From: CAXXOK01 sp963675925
GTDB lineage: Bacteria; Bacillota; Clostridia; Christensenellales; Aristaeellaceae
Length of the DNA: 64,000 nt
Assembly (NCBI GenBank): GCA_963675925.2
Contig: CAXXIB010000004.1
Span: forward strand, 248,001-312,000
Reading direction: 5' to 3'
Shown here in pieces: positions 9,237-17,986 of this stretch; positions within the stretch are counted from its first letter, which is position 1, and the number at the start of each line of letters is the position of its first letter. A program made the translations under genes and the position numbers. A model generated the notes under the pieces. It was not told where the DNA came from. It did not search any database and worked only from the letters and a program-made list of their open reading frames with translations.

Positions 9237-10151
9237 ATGCGACACCTTTTGGATATCATCGATTGGAGCCCGGACGAACTGGACGCTCTGATGGACATTG
9301 CCGACGATATTATTGCGCGTCCCGGCGACTATGCCCAGTCCATGCAGGGCAAGATCCTCGCGACGCTGTTTTACGAACCATCCACCCGGACGCGGCTTAG
9401 CTTCGAGGCTGCCATGCTCCGGCTTGGCGGACAGGTGCTCGGGTTTGCGGACGCATCGGCCTCCTCCGTCGCCAAGGGCGAAAGCGTGGCCGATACCGTA
9501 CGCACCGTGGCCTGCTATGCCGATATCGTCGCCATGCGCCACTCCAAGGAAGGCGCGCCCACGGTTGCCGCCGCCTACAGCCCGATTCCGGTCATCAACG
9601 CCGGCGACGGCGGTCACAATCACCCCACGCAAACGCTGGCGGATTTGCACACCATCCGCCGCGAAAAAGGCAGACTGAACCAGCTGGTGGTCGGCCTGTG
9701 CGGCGATTTGCAGTTTGGGCGCACGGTACACAGCCTGATGAACGCCATGGCACGGTACAAGTCCATTCGCTTTGTGCTGATCTCCCCGAAAGAGCTTCGC
9801 ATACCCGAATATTTGCGCGAGGGAATGAAAAGCCTCGGTGTTCCGTTTACTGAAGTGGAGAGACTGGAAGATGTCATCGGCACGCTGGATGTGCTGTACA
9901 TGACCCGCGTACAAAAAGAGCGCTTCTTTAACGAAGCTGACTATGTTCGCCTGAAGGACAGCTATATCCTAACCGTGGACAAAATGAAGCTTGCCCGCAA
10001 GGATATGACCCTTATGCATCCGCTGCCGCGTGTCAATGAAATTCGCCAAGCAGTGGACGCAGACCCCAGAGCGTGTTATTTTAAACAAATGAAGTACGGC
10101 ATGCACATGCGCCAAGCGCTGATCCTGCAGCTGATGGAGGCGACACAATGA
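9237..10151 (+). CDS. pyrB: Aspartate carbamoyltransferase, catalytic chain
   Basis: Condenses carbamoyl phosphate with aspartate, the committed step of pyrimidine synthesis. The 304-residue protein has the carbamoyl-phosphate motif FYEPSTRTRLSF (S49-T50-R51-T52-R53), HPTQTLADL, and HPLPRVNEI near the C terminus. The frame is open upstream into pyrE, but the ATG at 9237 with GAGGGAGA a few bases before it fits the family N terminus (RHLLDIIDWSPDEL). Unlike Bacillus, pyrB is not at the head of the operon. It is placed near the end and paired with pyrI through an ATGA overlap. Confidence 0.95.
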   Translation: MRHLLDIIDWSPDELDALMDIADDIIARPGDYAQSMQGKILATLFYEPSTRTRLSFEAAMLRLGGQVLGFADASASSVAKGESVADTVRTVACYADIVAMRHSKEGAPTVAAAYSPIPVINAGDGGHNHPTQTLADLHTIRREKGRLNQLVVGLCGDLQFGRTVHSLMNAMARYKSIRFVLISPKELRIPEYLREGMKSLGVPFTEVERLEDVIGTLDVLYMTRVQKERFFNEADYVRLKDSYILTVDKMKLARKDMTLMHPLPRVNEIRQAVDADPRACYFKQMKYGMHMRQALILQLMEATQ

Positions 10152-10573
10152 ATATTAATGAAATTCAGGACGGCTATGTCATCGATCACCTGCACGCGGG
10201 GCGCGCACTGCGCGTATACCGCTACCTGGACCTCGATCAGCTGGATTGCTCGGTCGCCATCATTAAAAATGCCAAGTCCGCACGCATGGGCCGCAAAGAT
10301 ATCATCAAGATTGACGAGTTGATTGACCTGAACCTGAACATCGTCAGCTATATTGATGCCGGTGCGACCGTCAACACCATCAAAAACGGCAAGCTGGTCG
10401 AGAAAACCCGGCTCACCGTGCCGGAGACCGTGACCGGCGTGCTCAAGTGCAAGAACCCCCGCTGCATCACCCAGACCGAACAGGAACTCCAGCACAGGTT
10501 CGTGCTCCACGACCGTGAAAAAGGCACCTACCGCTGCTATTACTGCGATACCATACACAAGCCCGAGGACTGA
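10148..10573 (+). CDS. pyrI: Aspartate carbamoyltransferase, regulatory chain
   Basis: Zn-binding regulatory chain that joins PyrB trimers into the allosteric holoenzyme controlled by CTP/ATP. The 141-residue product has the nucleotide-binding allosteric domain and the four Zn ligands C101, C106, C130 and C133 (CKNPRC and CYYC). Translationally coupled to pyrB. The pair implies E. coli-type feedback control of ATCase, in keeping with the absence of PyrR from this locus. Confidence 0.94.
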   Translation: MNINEIQDGYVIDHLHAGRALRVYRYLDLDQLDCSVAIIKNAKSARMGRKDIIKIDELIDLNLNIVSYIDAGATVNTIKNGKLVEKTRLTVPETVTGVLKCKNPRCITQTEQELQHRFVLHDREKGTYRCYYCDTIHKPED

Positions 10574-10589
10574 AACCGGGAGGCGTACC

Positions 10590-12413
10590 GTGAACAGACA
10601 AAGTATCAAGAAAACTCTCGCCTGGCTGCTGCTGATGGCGTTATTCCTTACGCCTATTAGCGGGTTAGCGACCGAAACCAGCCTACCCGCCGCGCAGGTG
10701 CAGCTGCCCCAGGTGCTGCGCATCCTGCTCAGACGCTTGGATCTGACAACGCAAGCGGATATTGAGCTTGCCGGGGTGTACACAGCCGATATCGGCGGGG
10801 TGACCATGCTGTTTCCTTACGGCAGCGAGATCACCGTGCTGGTGATTGATGACAGTCTGTTTATTGACTATGCGGGCATGCGCCTTGGCGCAGGCCCGGA
10901 GCTTACGCTGACGCGCTTTCAAAATGATCGTGGCGGCGACAACGGGATTCGTTTCTACGGCAACCCCTCGTTGTACGAGGGCGACCTGACCCTGCGTGTG
11001 CAGGACGGTACGCTGCGCTTGATTTTGTCCATCGCCGTGGAAGATTACTTAGAAGGCGTAGTCCCCTACGAAATGAGTGATTCCTTTCCCTTGGAAGCGC
11101 TCAAGGCTCAGGCCGTGGCCGCCCGTACCTATGCGGTGCGTAAAGCCTTGAATAACGCCAGCAGCGAATATCATATGTCCGACACCACCAACGATCAGGT
11201 GTTCAAAGGCACACGCCCGGAGCATACCCGCGCCGCTCAGGCAGTTTTAGAAACCGCAGGCGTCTGCGCGTTTTATAACGACAAGCTGATCATGTGCTAC
11301 TATGGTTCCTCCAACGGCGGCCAGACCGAGCTCAGCGAAAACCAATGGGGCGACAAGACCGGCTATTTAGATATGCGGGACGACCCCTATGATGTTGAAA
11401 ACCCCAAAAGCGTCGTCAAAAACGCGTTTTTGCCAAAGCTTGCATTCACACCCGAAGAAACCCCCTACGGCCTGCGGGCATTACTCGCCGCCGCGCTGGA
11501 AGACGAGCTGCGCGCTATGGGCTTTGATGCCACAGCCGAAAGCCTGCGGATTGACAGCATATCCGCCGTAACGGTCGATACGCCAAAATTCGCCCCACCG
11601 TCCCGGCTGTATACCATGCTGCATATCACCTTCAATTACTCCGGGCGAACCCGCACCGATTATGTTCCGCCCGTTGCCGCCGTATTGCAAAACGAGATTG
11701 AAATCAGCCTCTTCACCGCATCGCCCGCGCCGGATGCGACCATGACCCCGCTACCGACCGATACGCCTGTGCCGACCGAAACGCCACAGCCCACCCCGAC
11801 CCCCGCGCCTGTCTATGGTGCCTTTGAAACGGTCGAGGACGCTGTCACCTTGGATATCCCCATTTTCCGGGATGCGGAAAGCGCACTTTCTTTGAGCATT
11901 AACCAGTATGATAATGAGCTGTGGACTGTGAATGAGACCGATGATGCGTTCATCATCGAATCCCGCCGGTATGGCCACGGCGTGGGGATGAGCCAGTACG
12001 GAGCGGAGTGGATGGCCGGCCAGTATGATATGCTCTATACGGAAATTTTGTCGTTCTACTATCCGGGCATCAGCTTACTGCGGTATACTGAAACACCGAG
12101 GGTTCTTCCCCATGTTTCCAGTGCATTCACCAAGGCCGCAGACCCGCCGCCAACCCCCACACCCCGGCCTACGCTGATGCCGGTTACGGCTGTCGCCGGG
12201 GATGGTCAGTGGTATGCCCGGGTATCCAACATTGGTGAAAACTCCTGGCTGAACCTGCGGTCAGAACCCAGCCTATCGTCAGACATCCAAATGCTGCTGT
12301 TCAAGGATCAGCGTTTGCTGGTACTGGAGCGTATGCCCCAGGAAGGCTGGCTGCACGTGAAAACGGACGTCACCGAAGGCTATGTGATGGAAGAATTCAC
12401 AACGCCTGAATAA
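10590..12413 (+). CDS. Secreted SpoIID/LytB-domain protein with C-terminal SH3-like domain
   Basis: A 607-residue secreted protein of the SpoIID/LytB family, which cleaves denuded glycan strands of peptidoglycan or activates amidases. Residues 1-27 form a Sec signal peptide (KK, then a Leu-rich core ending GLA). The SpoIID core shows VEDYLEGVVPYEM (the Glu corresponds to the catalytic acid of SpoIID), ALKAQAVAARTYAV, YHMSDTTNDQVF, and late GHGVGMSQYGAEWMA. A Pro/Thr-rich stretch at ~377-410 is inserted inside the SpoIID domain. A second (~517-534) leads to an SH3-like domain (~540-607, WLNLRSEPSLSS). GTG at 10590 with GGGAGG is the start. It lies 16 bases after pyrI and 21 before udk. It may act in sporulation or in vegetative wall turnover; the sequence does not decide. 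Confidence 0.85.
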   Translation: MNRQSIKKTLAWLLLMALFLTPISGLATETSLPAAQVQLPQVLRILLRRLDLTTQADIELAGVYTADIGGVTMLFPYGSEITVLVIDDSLFIDYAGMRLGAGPELTLTRFQNDRGGDNGIRFYGNPSLYEGDLTLRVQDGTLRLILSIAVEDYLEGVVPYEMSDSFPLEALKAQAVAARTYAVRKALNNASSEYHMSDTTNDQVFKGTRPEHTRAAQAVLETAGVCAFYNDKLIMCYYGSSNGGQTELSENQWGDKTGYLDMRDDPYDVENPKSVVKNAFLPKLAFTPEETPYGLRALLAAALEDELRAMGFDATAESLRIDSISAVTVDTPKFAPPSRLYTMLHITFNYSGRTRTDYVPPVAAVLQNEIEISLFTASPAPDATMTPLPTDTPVPTETPQPTPTPAPVYGAFETVEDAVTLDIPIFRDAESALSLSINQYDNELWTVNETDDAFIIESRRYGHGVGMSQYGAEWMAGQYDMLYTEILSFYYPGISLLRYTETPRVLPHVSSAFTKAADPPPTPTPRPTLMPVTAVAGDGQWYARVSNIGENSWLNLRSEPSLSSDIQMLLFKDQRLLVLERMPQEGWLHVKTDVTEGYVMEEFTTPE

Positions 12414-12434
12414 AAAATATAGCGAGGTACCTCT

Positions 12435-13049
12435 ATGCTGCTCATCGGGATCTGTGGCGCAAGCGGAAGCGGAAAAAGCACCCTGGCCGAGGAACTGAAA
12501 ACCTCCATCGGCCAAGGCTGCATCATCATCAACCACGATAATTACTACCGCGATTTTCCAAACCTCAGTTTTCCCGAGCGTGCCCGCCAGAATTATGACG
12601 AACCGGCCATCTTCGACCATGATTTGTTTCTTGACGATATCTCAAAGCTATTATCGGGCGAAAAAATCACCCGTAAGGATTACGATTATACCGTGCACCG
12701 CCGCGCCAACCACAACGACGAGTGGATCTATCCCACCGATGTGTGCATTTTGGAGGGCATTCATGTCTTTCACGACCCGCGGCTGTGCGCAAAGATGTTT
12801 TTGAAACTCTACATAAGCGTGGAAGCGGATATCTGCCTGCTTAGGCGCATTGAGCGTGACATTAAGGAGCGCGAGCGCTCCATCGACAGCATTTCCGCCC
12901 AGTACCTGACCACCGTCAAACCCATGTACAACAAATACATCCGCAACTACATTGAGCTTGCGGATGTGATTGTGGCCAACGGGGGCCGGAATGCGCGGAT
13001 TGTGGATATCCTCACCGGGTATGTGCGCAACGCGCTGCAGGGATCATAA
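12435..13049 (+). CDS. udk: Uridine kinase
   Basis: Phosphorylates uridine and cytidine to UMP and CMP for salvage. The 204-residue P-loop protein has Walker A GASGSGKST at the N terminus, HDNYYRD (substrate binding), YDEPAIFDHDLF, and ILEGIHVF. GAGGT seven bases before the ATG sets the start. It follows the SpoIID-family gene by 21 bases in the same direction as the pyr genes, so de novo and salvage pyrimidine genes may share a transcript. Its stop overlaps the convergent punA stop. Confidence 0.92.
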   Translation: MLLIGICGASGSGKSTLAEELKTSIGQGCIIINHDNYYRDFPNLSFPERARQNYDEPAIFDHDLFLDDISKLLSGEKITRKDYDYTVHRRANHNDEWIYPTDVCILEGIHVFHDPRLCAKMFLKLYISVEADICLLRRIERDIKERERSIDSISAQYLTTVKPMYNKYIRNYIELADVIVANGGRNARIVDILTGYVRNALQGS

Positions 13050-13859
13050 GCGCTCGATCACCCCATCGACCAGCGAAGCAAATATATGCTTTACGCGTTT
13101 GCCGGTCTCGATCACCTCGTACATATCCAGTTCCTGGTCTAAAATCCCAGCCGCCATATTCGTAATACAGCTGATCCCCATCACCTTCATACCGCTATGC
13201 CGCCCTACGATGATTTCCGGCACGGTGGACATCCCCACAGCGTCCGCGCCCAGCAAGCGCAGGGCGCGTATTTCTGCGGGCGTTTCGTAGCTTGGCCCGG
13301 TCAGCCAGCAGTATACGCCCTGTTGCAGTGGGATATCCAGCGTTTTGGCGGTATCCCTGGCCAGTGTTTTCAGCGCGGGGTCCAGCGCATAGGTCATATC
13401 CGGAAAGCGCGGGCCGAACTCCTTGAGGTTGGGGCCGATGAGGGGGTTACGGCCGGATAGATTGATCACATCATCAATCAGCATCAGGCAGCCCTGCGGA
13501 AACGAGGTATTCACGCCGCCGGCCGCGTTGGTAAGGATTAAAGTCTTCACCCCAAGTCGCGCCATCACGCGGATGGGCATGGTAACTTCCTCCATGCTGT
13601 AGCCTTCATAAGCATGAAAACGGCCCTGCATCAAATATACCTTTTTGCCATGCAGCGTCCCTGCATGCCAGTTGCCCGCGTGGCCTTCCACCGTGGACAC
13701 GGGAAAATGCGGAATGCTGGCATATGGAAGGGTTTTTGCATCCTCCAGCCGCTCGGCATAGTCGCCAAGCCCGCTGCCCAGTACCACGGCGATTTCCGCC
13801 GTGCCGCATTGCTGTGTAATGTACTCCGCCGCCTGGTCAATGGTCTCCAGATATGTCAT
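13044..13859 (-). CDS. punA: Purine nucleoside phosphorylase
   Basis: Phosphorolysis of purine (deoxy)nucleosides to base plus (deoxy)ribose-1-phosphate. The 271-residue protein belongs to the trimeric inosine/guanosine-specific family: VLGSGLGDYAE phosphate loop, GRFHAYEGYS, LTNAAGGVN, GPSYETPAEIRAL, DAVGMSTVPE, and late SCITNMAAG. It is downstream of deoB in a two-gene salvage unit whose products act in sequence. Its stop TGA lies inside TCATAA, sharing bases with the udk stop on the other strand (6-base convergent overlap). Confidence 0.95.
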   Translation of the reverse strand: MTYLETIDQAAEYITQQCGTAEIAVVLGSGLGDYAERLEDAKTLPYASIPHFPVSTVEGHAGNWHAGTLHGKKVYLMQGRFHAYEGYSMEEVTMPIRVMARLGVKTLILTNAAGGVNTSFPQGCLMLIDDVINLSGRNPLIGPNLKEFGPRFPDMTYALDPALKTLARDTAKTLDIPLQQGVYCWLTGPSYETPAEIRALRLLGADAVGMSTVPEIIVGRHSGMKVMGISCITNMAAGILDQELDMYEVIETGKRVKHIFASLVDGVIERL

Positions 13860-13871
13860 AATCGGTTCCTC

Positions 13872-15032
13872 CTAGCGAATAATATCGGCAAACGATGTGG
13901 CATCAAAGCGCTGCGGCAGGCCGAACAGATCGGCAATCGTGGCCGCTATATCGGCAAAGCTTTCGCGCGTGCCAAGGGGCGTAAAGCCTTTCATTGTCTT
14001 TGTCCATACCAGCACCGGTGCGTGCTCGCGCGTGTGATCGGTGCCGCGGAAGGTGGGGTCGCAGCCATGGTCGGCGGTGATGATGAATACATCGTCTTCC
14101 CGCGCCATGGCCTGGGCCTCGCCGAGCTTACCATCAAATTCCTCCAGGGCACCTGCGTAGGCTTTGGTATCGCGCCGGTGACCGTAGAGCATATCAAAAT
14201 CAACGAGATTGATAAAAGTCAGACCGTCAAAGTCTTTGTGCATCATCTTCAGCCATTCTTCAATGCAGGCGGTATTACCAGCAGAATGCACGCTTTCGGT
14301 CAGGCCTTTTTCAGCGAAGATATCTTCAATTTTACCAACGCCCATGGTGTAATAGCCCGCATCCATCAGCACGTCCAAAATGGTCGGCTCTGGCGGCACA
14401 ACGCTGAAATCCCTGCGCCCTTTGGTGCGCGAGAATCCGCCTTTGTGCTGGCCAACAAACGGGCGGGCGATGACGCGCCCCACATTGTGGTCGCCTGTCA
14501 GGATACCGCGGGCAATTTCGCTCCACTTGTACAGGGTTTCTACCGGAATAATTTCCTCGTTGCAGGCAATCTGGAATACGCTGTCCGCCGAGGTGTAGAC
14601 AATAGGGTAGCCTGTACGCAGGTGTTCTTCCCCAAGCTCTTCAATAATCACTGTGCCGCTAGCTGCGTAATTGCCCAGGGTTTTGCGGCCGATGGCGTTT
14701 TCAAATGCTTCAATAACCTCCGCCGGAAATCCGTTCGGATAGGTCGGGAACGCCTTTGGCAGTCGAATGCCCGCCATTTCCCAGTGTCCGGTGGTGGTAT
14801 CCTTGCCGGGGCTTTTCTCCCGGGCGCGTCCGGCGGCACCGGCGGCGTTTGCCGGTTGGTCGTACGGGACGGTATCAATATAGCCAAGCCCCATCCGTGC
14901 CAGATTGGGCAGTTTGGGGTTTTCTTTTTCTATCACATGGGCCAGGGTGTTCGCGCCTACATCGCCATAGGCAGCGGCATCCGGCAGCTCGCCCGCGCCC
15001 ACAGAATCGAGCACAATTAAAAATACACGCAT
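13872..15032 (-). CDS. deoB: Phosphopentomutase
   Basis: Interconverts (deoxy)ribose-1-phosphate and -5-phosphate, linking nucleoside breakdown to central metabolism. The 386-residue alkaline-phosphatase-superfamily enzyme has the N-terminal metal motif VLDSVGAGELPDA, the phospho-acceptor Thr in KDTTTGHWE, and C-terminal TADHGCDPTF..DHTREHAP metal ligands. AAGGAGG lies before the ATG and a promoter is visible at 15068-15096. punA follows 12 bases downstream. Confidence 0.96.
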   Translation of the reverse strand: MRVFLIVLDSVGAGELPDAAAYGDVGANTLAHVIEKENPKLPNLARMGLGYIDTVPYDQPANAAGAAGRAREKSPGKDTTTGHWEMAGIRLPKAFPTYPNGFPAEVIEAFENAIGRKTLGNYAASGTVIIEELGEEHLRTGYPIVYTSADSVFQIACNEEIIPVETLYKWSEIARGILTGDHNVGRVIARPFVGQHKGGFSRTKGRRDFSVVPPEPTILDVLMDAGYYTMGVGKIEDIFAEKGLTESVHSAGNTACIEEWLKMMHKDFDGLTFINLVDFDMLYGHRRDTKAYAGALEEFDGKLGEAQAMAREDDVFIITADHGCDPTFRGTDHTREHAPVLVWTKTMKGFTPLGTRESFADIAATIADLFGLPQRFDATSFADIIR

Positions 15033-15067
15033 TGGTAGTACCTCCTTTTGCAGTTTCCACTGTCTTT

Positions 15068-15096
15068 ATTGTACACCTGTTTTTCAGGAATGAAAA
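15068..15096 (-). promoter_or_regulatory. Promoter of deoB-punA
   Basis: On the minus strand TTTTCA (15096-15091) and TACAAT (15073-15068) are separated by 17 bp, giving a short leader before deoB. It lies just after the 3' end of the HD-domain gene, so deoB need not depend on read-through. Confidence 0.6.
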
Positions 15097-15099
15097 GCG

Positions 15100-15588
15100 T
15101 TATACGCCATACAGCGTTTGCAGCAGCGCGATCCCTGTTTGGGTTTTGAACACCTTGTGTTTGAACGCGAGCATGGCTTCGGGTCGCATGCTATCCTCAA
15201 AGGCGTTGACCAGAAAATCCGCCTCGACAAGGATTTGGTAATCCAGCCCTTCAATATCCGTATAGGTATGGTGATGGGCGATTAAAAAGCATACCCGCGT
15301 GATGAGGGCTTCATCCGCGCCCAGGCCGCGCAGCAGGGTTTCCGCCTCGGGCGGGCCTTCCTGCTGCTGATGCGCACCTGAAGAACTGCCGTACTTTGCC
15401 TCGCTGTTTTTAATGCCGATGTCGTGGGTCAGGGCGGCGACTTCCAGCACATGCTGCGTGCGTGCGTCCAGCCCCTCCCCCGCGCCTATGGCTTGCGCAA
15501 AGCCGTACACCTTCAGAAAATGGTTCACCCGGCGGGGATCATCCCCGTAGTAGTCAATCATCCCACGCATAACCTTTACAACCATCAT
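15100..15588 (-). CDS. HD-domain phosphohydrolase
   Basis: A 162-residue HD-superfamily protein with a His-containing N-terminal helix (RRVNHFLKVYGFAQ), the HD pair in AALTHDIGIKNSE, a second histidine segment IAHHHTY, and a later Asp (LVEADFLVN), all metal-ligand positions of the family. Small HD proteins of this type hydrolyse phosphate esters, often nucleotides; the substrate is not evident. The frame continues to an ATG at 15609 with no ribosome site. The ATG at 15588 has AAGGCAGG upstream and is preferred. The neighbouring nucleoside genes make a nucleotide substrate plausible but unproven. Confidence 0.75.
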   Translation of the reverse strand: MMVVKVMRGMIDYYGDDPRRVNHFLKVYGFAQAIGAGEGLDARTQHVLEVAALTHDIGIKNSEAKYGSSSGAHQQQEGPPEAETLLRGLGADEALITRVCFLIAHHHTYTDIEGLDYQILVEADFLVNAFEDSMRPEAMLAFKHKVFKTQTGIALLQTLYGV

Positions 15589-15647
15589 CAACACCTGCCT
15601 TACTGTCATTGTACACAGGGCGGCGCCGCTTGAAAAGCATATTTCGG

Positions 15648-15676
15648 TTTACTTTTCGTTTCCAACAGCGTACACT
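15648..15676 (+). promoter_or_regulatory. Candidate promoter of the THUMP methyltransferase
   Basis: TTTACT (15648-15653) and TACACT (15671-15676) with a 17-bp spacer, 21 bases before the ATG. Both boxes match the consensus at four of six positions. Confidence 0.45.
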
Positions 15677-15697
15677 GGTTGGATTGGAGGAGATACC

Positions 15698-16819
15698 ATG
15701 ACCCAAACTTTTATCGCCTCGGCAGCCTTCGGGCTGGAAGGCGTGGCCGCTTCGGAACTTCGGCATATGCACCTGCCCGTGAAAGCGGAGGCTGGCGGTG
15801 CACGCTTTGAAGGCGAGCTGATCGATGCATTTCGGGCCAACCTGTGGCTGAAAACCGCCGACCGGGTACTTTGGCTGCTGCACGAAGGCCAGGCCAAAAC
15901 CTTTGAAGACCTCTACCAGGCGGTGTACCGCATCCCCTGGGAACGCTATATGCAAAAAGACGCACAGATTTTGGTCAGCGGCAAGTGTGTACGCAGCCAA
16001 TTGATGAGCGTGCGCGATTGCCAGTCCATCGCCAAAAAAGCAATCGTCACGCGTTTGATGAACAAACATCGCGTGCAGCGGCTGCCGGAAACCGGCGTGG
16101 CTTATCCTGTGGATATCGCCATTCATTCCGATACCCTGCGGGTAACGCTGGATATGTCCGGCGATGCCCTGAACCGACGCGGCTATCGCACCTGGAACGG
16201 CGAAGCGCCGCTTCGGGAAACACTGGCCGCAGCCATGGTGGAACTATCACACTGGAAGCCGGATATGCCATTGTACGACCCCTGCTGTGGCACAGGTACA
16301 TTGCTGATTGAGGCGGCATTTCGCGCCACAGGCCGCGCCAGCAGCCTTAAACGCAGCTTTGCCTGCGAGCGATATCCCTTCATGCCGCAGGATGATATGA
16401 AGCGCTTGCGCAAAGAGGCGGAAGACGCGTATACGCCCGATATCGCCTTTGATATCGGCGGCAGTGATATCGACCCCGAAGCCATCCGCCTGTGCGAAAA
16501 ACACACCGAGCAGGCCGGGTTTGCCTACCGCATTCCCGTAGAAGTGCAGGATTTACGCACGCTGCAACTGCCCCAGGAGCGCGGCGTGTTCCTGTGCAAT
16601 CCGCCCTATGGTGAACGCTTATCCGATCGAGACAGCTGCCGGGTATTGTACCGCGAGCTGGGTCTGCTGCTCAAGCGGCATCCGGGGTGGAGCCTTTGTG
16701 CGCTATCGTCCGATCCGGCATTTGACCGCTATTTTGGCCGCCGCGCCAATAAAAAACGCCGCCTGTACAACGGCCGGCTGGAATGCGAACTCTATATTTT
16801 TCAAGCAAGTAATGGCTAA
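15698..16819 (+). CDS. THUMP-domain class I RNA methyltransferase (RlmL/YpsC family)
   Basis: Probably methylates guanine N2 in 23S rRNA (the m2G2445-type activity of the RlmL half of E. coli RlmKL). The 373-residue protein has an N-terminal THUMP RNA-binding region (~residues 45-155) and a Rossmann SAM-dependent methyltransferase domain with YDPCCGTGTLLIEA (motif I) and the catalytic FLCNPPYGERL motif, plus KRRLYNGRLECELY at the C terminus. GGAGGAG supports the start. The exact target position cannot be read from sequence. Confidence 0.9.
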   Translation: MTQTFIASAAFGLEGVAASELRHMHLPVKAEAGGARFEGELIDAFRANLWLKTADRVLWLLHEGQAKTFEDLYQAVYRIPWERYMQKDAQILVSGKCVRSQLMSVRDCQSIAKKAIVTRLMNKHRVQRLPETGVAYPVDIAIHSDTLRVTLDMSGDALNRRGYRTWNGEAPLRETLAAAMVELSHWKPDMPLYDPCCGTGTLLIEAAFRATGRASSLKRSFACERYPFMPQDDMKRLRKEAEDAYTPDIAFDIGGSDIDPEAIRLCEKHTEQAGFAYRIPVEVQDLRTLQLPQERGVFLCNPPYGERLSDRDSCRVLYRELGLLLKRHPGWSLCALSSDPAFDRYFGRRANKKRRLYNGRLECELYIFQASNG

Positions 16820-16835
16820 CACCAGATTACTTGCT
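16804..16835. terminator. Inverted repeat across two convergent stop codons
   Basis: AGCAAGTAAT (16804-16813) and its exact complement ATTACTTGCT (16826-16835) flank a 12-base loop. The methyltransferase stop lies in the loop and the rimI stop in one arm. It would form a hairpin in both transcripts. There is no long T-run, so termination is likely but not certain. Confidence 0.45.
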
Positions 16836-17297
16836 AACATCTTCCTGTATCTCCGGCATATGCTGGAGCACCATTAACAAGGCATCTTCCCCATTATCGC
16901 TATAGTACTGTTTGCGTACGCCGAGTTTCTCAAACCCCAGTTTTTCATACATGGTCTGGGCCACGGCGTTTGATTTGCGTACTTCCAGCGTCATATACTG
17001 CACACCCAGGTTGGCGGCATACTGGATCAGCGCTTTGGTCAGCGCAATGCCTATGCCCTGCCCCCGCCATTCCTTAGAAACGGCAATGTTGGTGATATGC
17101 GCTTCTTCAAAGATCATCCAAGCCCCGGCATAGGCGATCACATCACCCGCGTCGCTTTCGACTACCAGGTAGCGGGCGGCGGGGTTTTCGCTTAGCTCAT
17201 GGTGGAAGCTCGCCTCCGGCCATGGCACAGCGAAGGTGTTCATTTCAATCGCATATACGGCCGCAATGTCGGCTTTTTTCATGCGCCGTATGGTCAT
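16827..17297 (-). CDS. rimI: [Ribosomal protein bS18]-alanine N-acetyltransferase
   Basis: GNAT-fold N-alpha-acetyltransferase; in the RimI family it acetylates the N terminus of ribosomal protein S18. The 156-residue product starts with the family strand IRRMKKADIAAVYAIE, has the acetyl-CoA loop WRGQGIGIALTKALI, and ends in MYEKLGFEKLGVRKQYY with the Tyr/Asp region of RimI (YYSDNGEDALLM). Translationally coupled to tsaB by an ATGA overlap. The tsaE-tsaB-rimI grouping is common in Firmicutes and supports RimI over a generic GNAT. Confidence 0.9.
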   Translation of the reverse strand: MTIRRMKKADIAAVYAIEMNTFAVPWPEASFHHELSENPAARYLVVESDAGDVIAYAGAWMIFEEAHITNIAVSKEWRGQGIGIALTKALIQYAANLGVQYMTLEVRKSNAVAQTMYEKLGFEKLGVRKQYYSDNGEDALLMVLQHMPEIQEDVSK

Positions 17298-17986
17298 AGT
17301 TTGCCTTTACGGGCGCGCTCGGCCTGCGGTGCGCGCAAATAATAGGGTTGCAGCGCCAGGTAATCACCCGGCGTTTGAAACGCGGCTAATAACGCAACCG
17401 ACGAAGGCCTAAGCAGGGTCTGGTGTGCCGGTAAAAACACAGCCCGGTCGCCAAGCTCAGCTTGAATGGCATCCCGGTTGGGCTCAACCCCGTCGCCAAC
17501 GAAGTAAAATACTTGCCCGCTACTAGCGGCTTGCAATACAGCATCCAAGTAGCTGCCAAGTTTAGCAGCCCTATCCTCCACCACGCGCCTTGGCGGCATA
17601 CCGGGGGTAAACGCTGCCCCGTAGACTTGCCCTGCTCGCGCGTCCTGTATGGGGCAAATCAGTGCATCACCGCCAGAAACACCGGCGGCCAGTGCCTGCA
17701 GCGCATTCACGCCCACGCAGGGTTTGCCTGCGCCATGCGCCATTCCTTTAACGGTGCTAACCCCGATACGCACCCCGGTAAACGATCCCGGACCGGTAAC
17801 GGCGGCAAAACAATCCACATCCTCTATATGCAGGGCCGCTCGCGCTAAGGCCTCTGCCACCATGGGCATTAAACTGGCCGAATGGGTACGCTTGTTCACC
17901 GCTGCGGCTTCGTACAAAATTTGCTCGTCTTTGGCCAGCGCAACCCCGCATACCGGGCCGGAGGTGTCCACAGCCAGAATGATCAT
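17294..17986 (-). CDS. tsaB: tRNA t6A-modification protein TsaB
   Basis: A partner of TsaD in the complex that puts threonylcarbamoyl on A37 of ANN-decoding tRNAs. The 230-residue ASKHA-fold protein has the N-terminal ILAVDTSGPVCGVALA, RTHSASLMPMV, and FAAVTGPGSFTGVRIG motifs. The tsaD gene itself is not in the window. Overlaps both neighbours by 4 bases. Confidence 0.94.
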   Translation of the reverse strand: MIILAVDTSGPVCGVALAKDEQILYEAAAVNKRTHSASLMPMVAEALARAALHIEDVDCFAAVTGPGSFTGVRIGVSTVKGMAHGAGKPCVGVNALQALAAGVSGGDALICPIQDARAGQVYGAAFTPGMPPRRVVEDRAAKLGSYLDAVLQAASSGQVFYFVGDGVEPNRDAIQAELGDRAVFLPAHQTLLRPSSVALLAAFQTPGDYLALQPYYLRAPQAERARKGKL

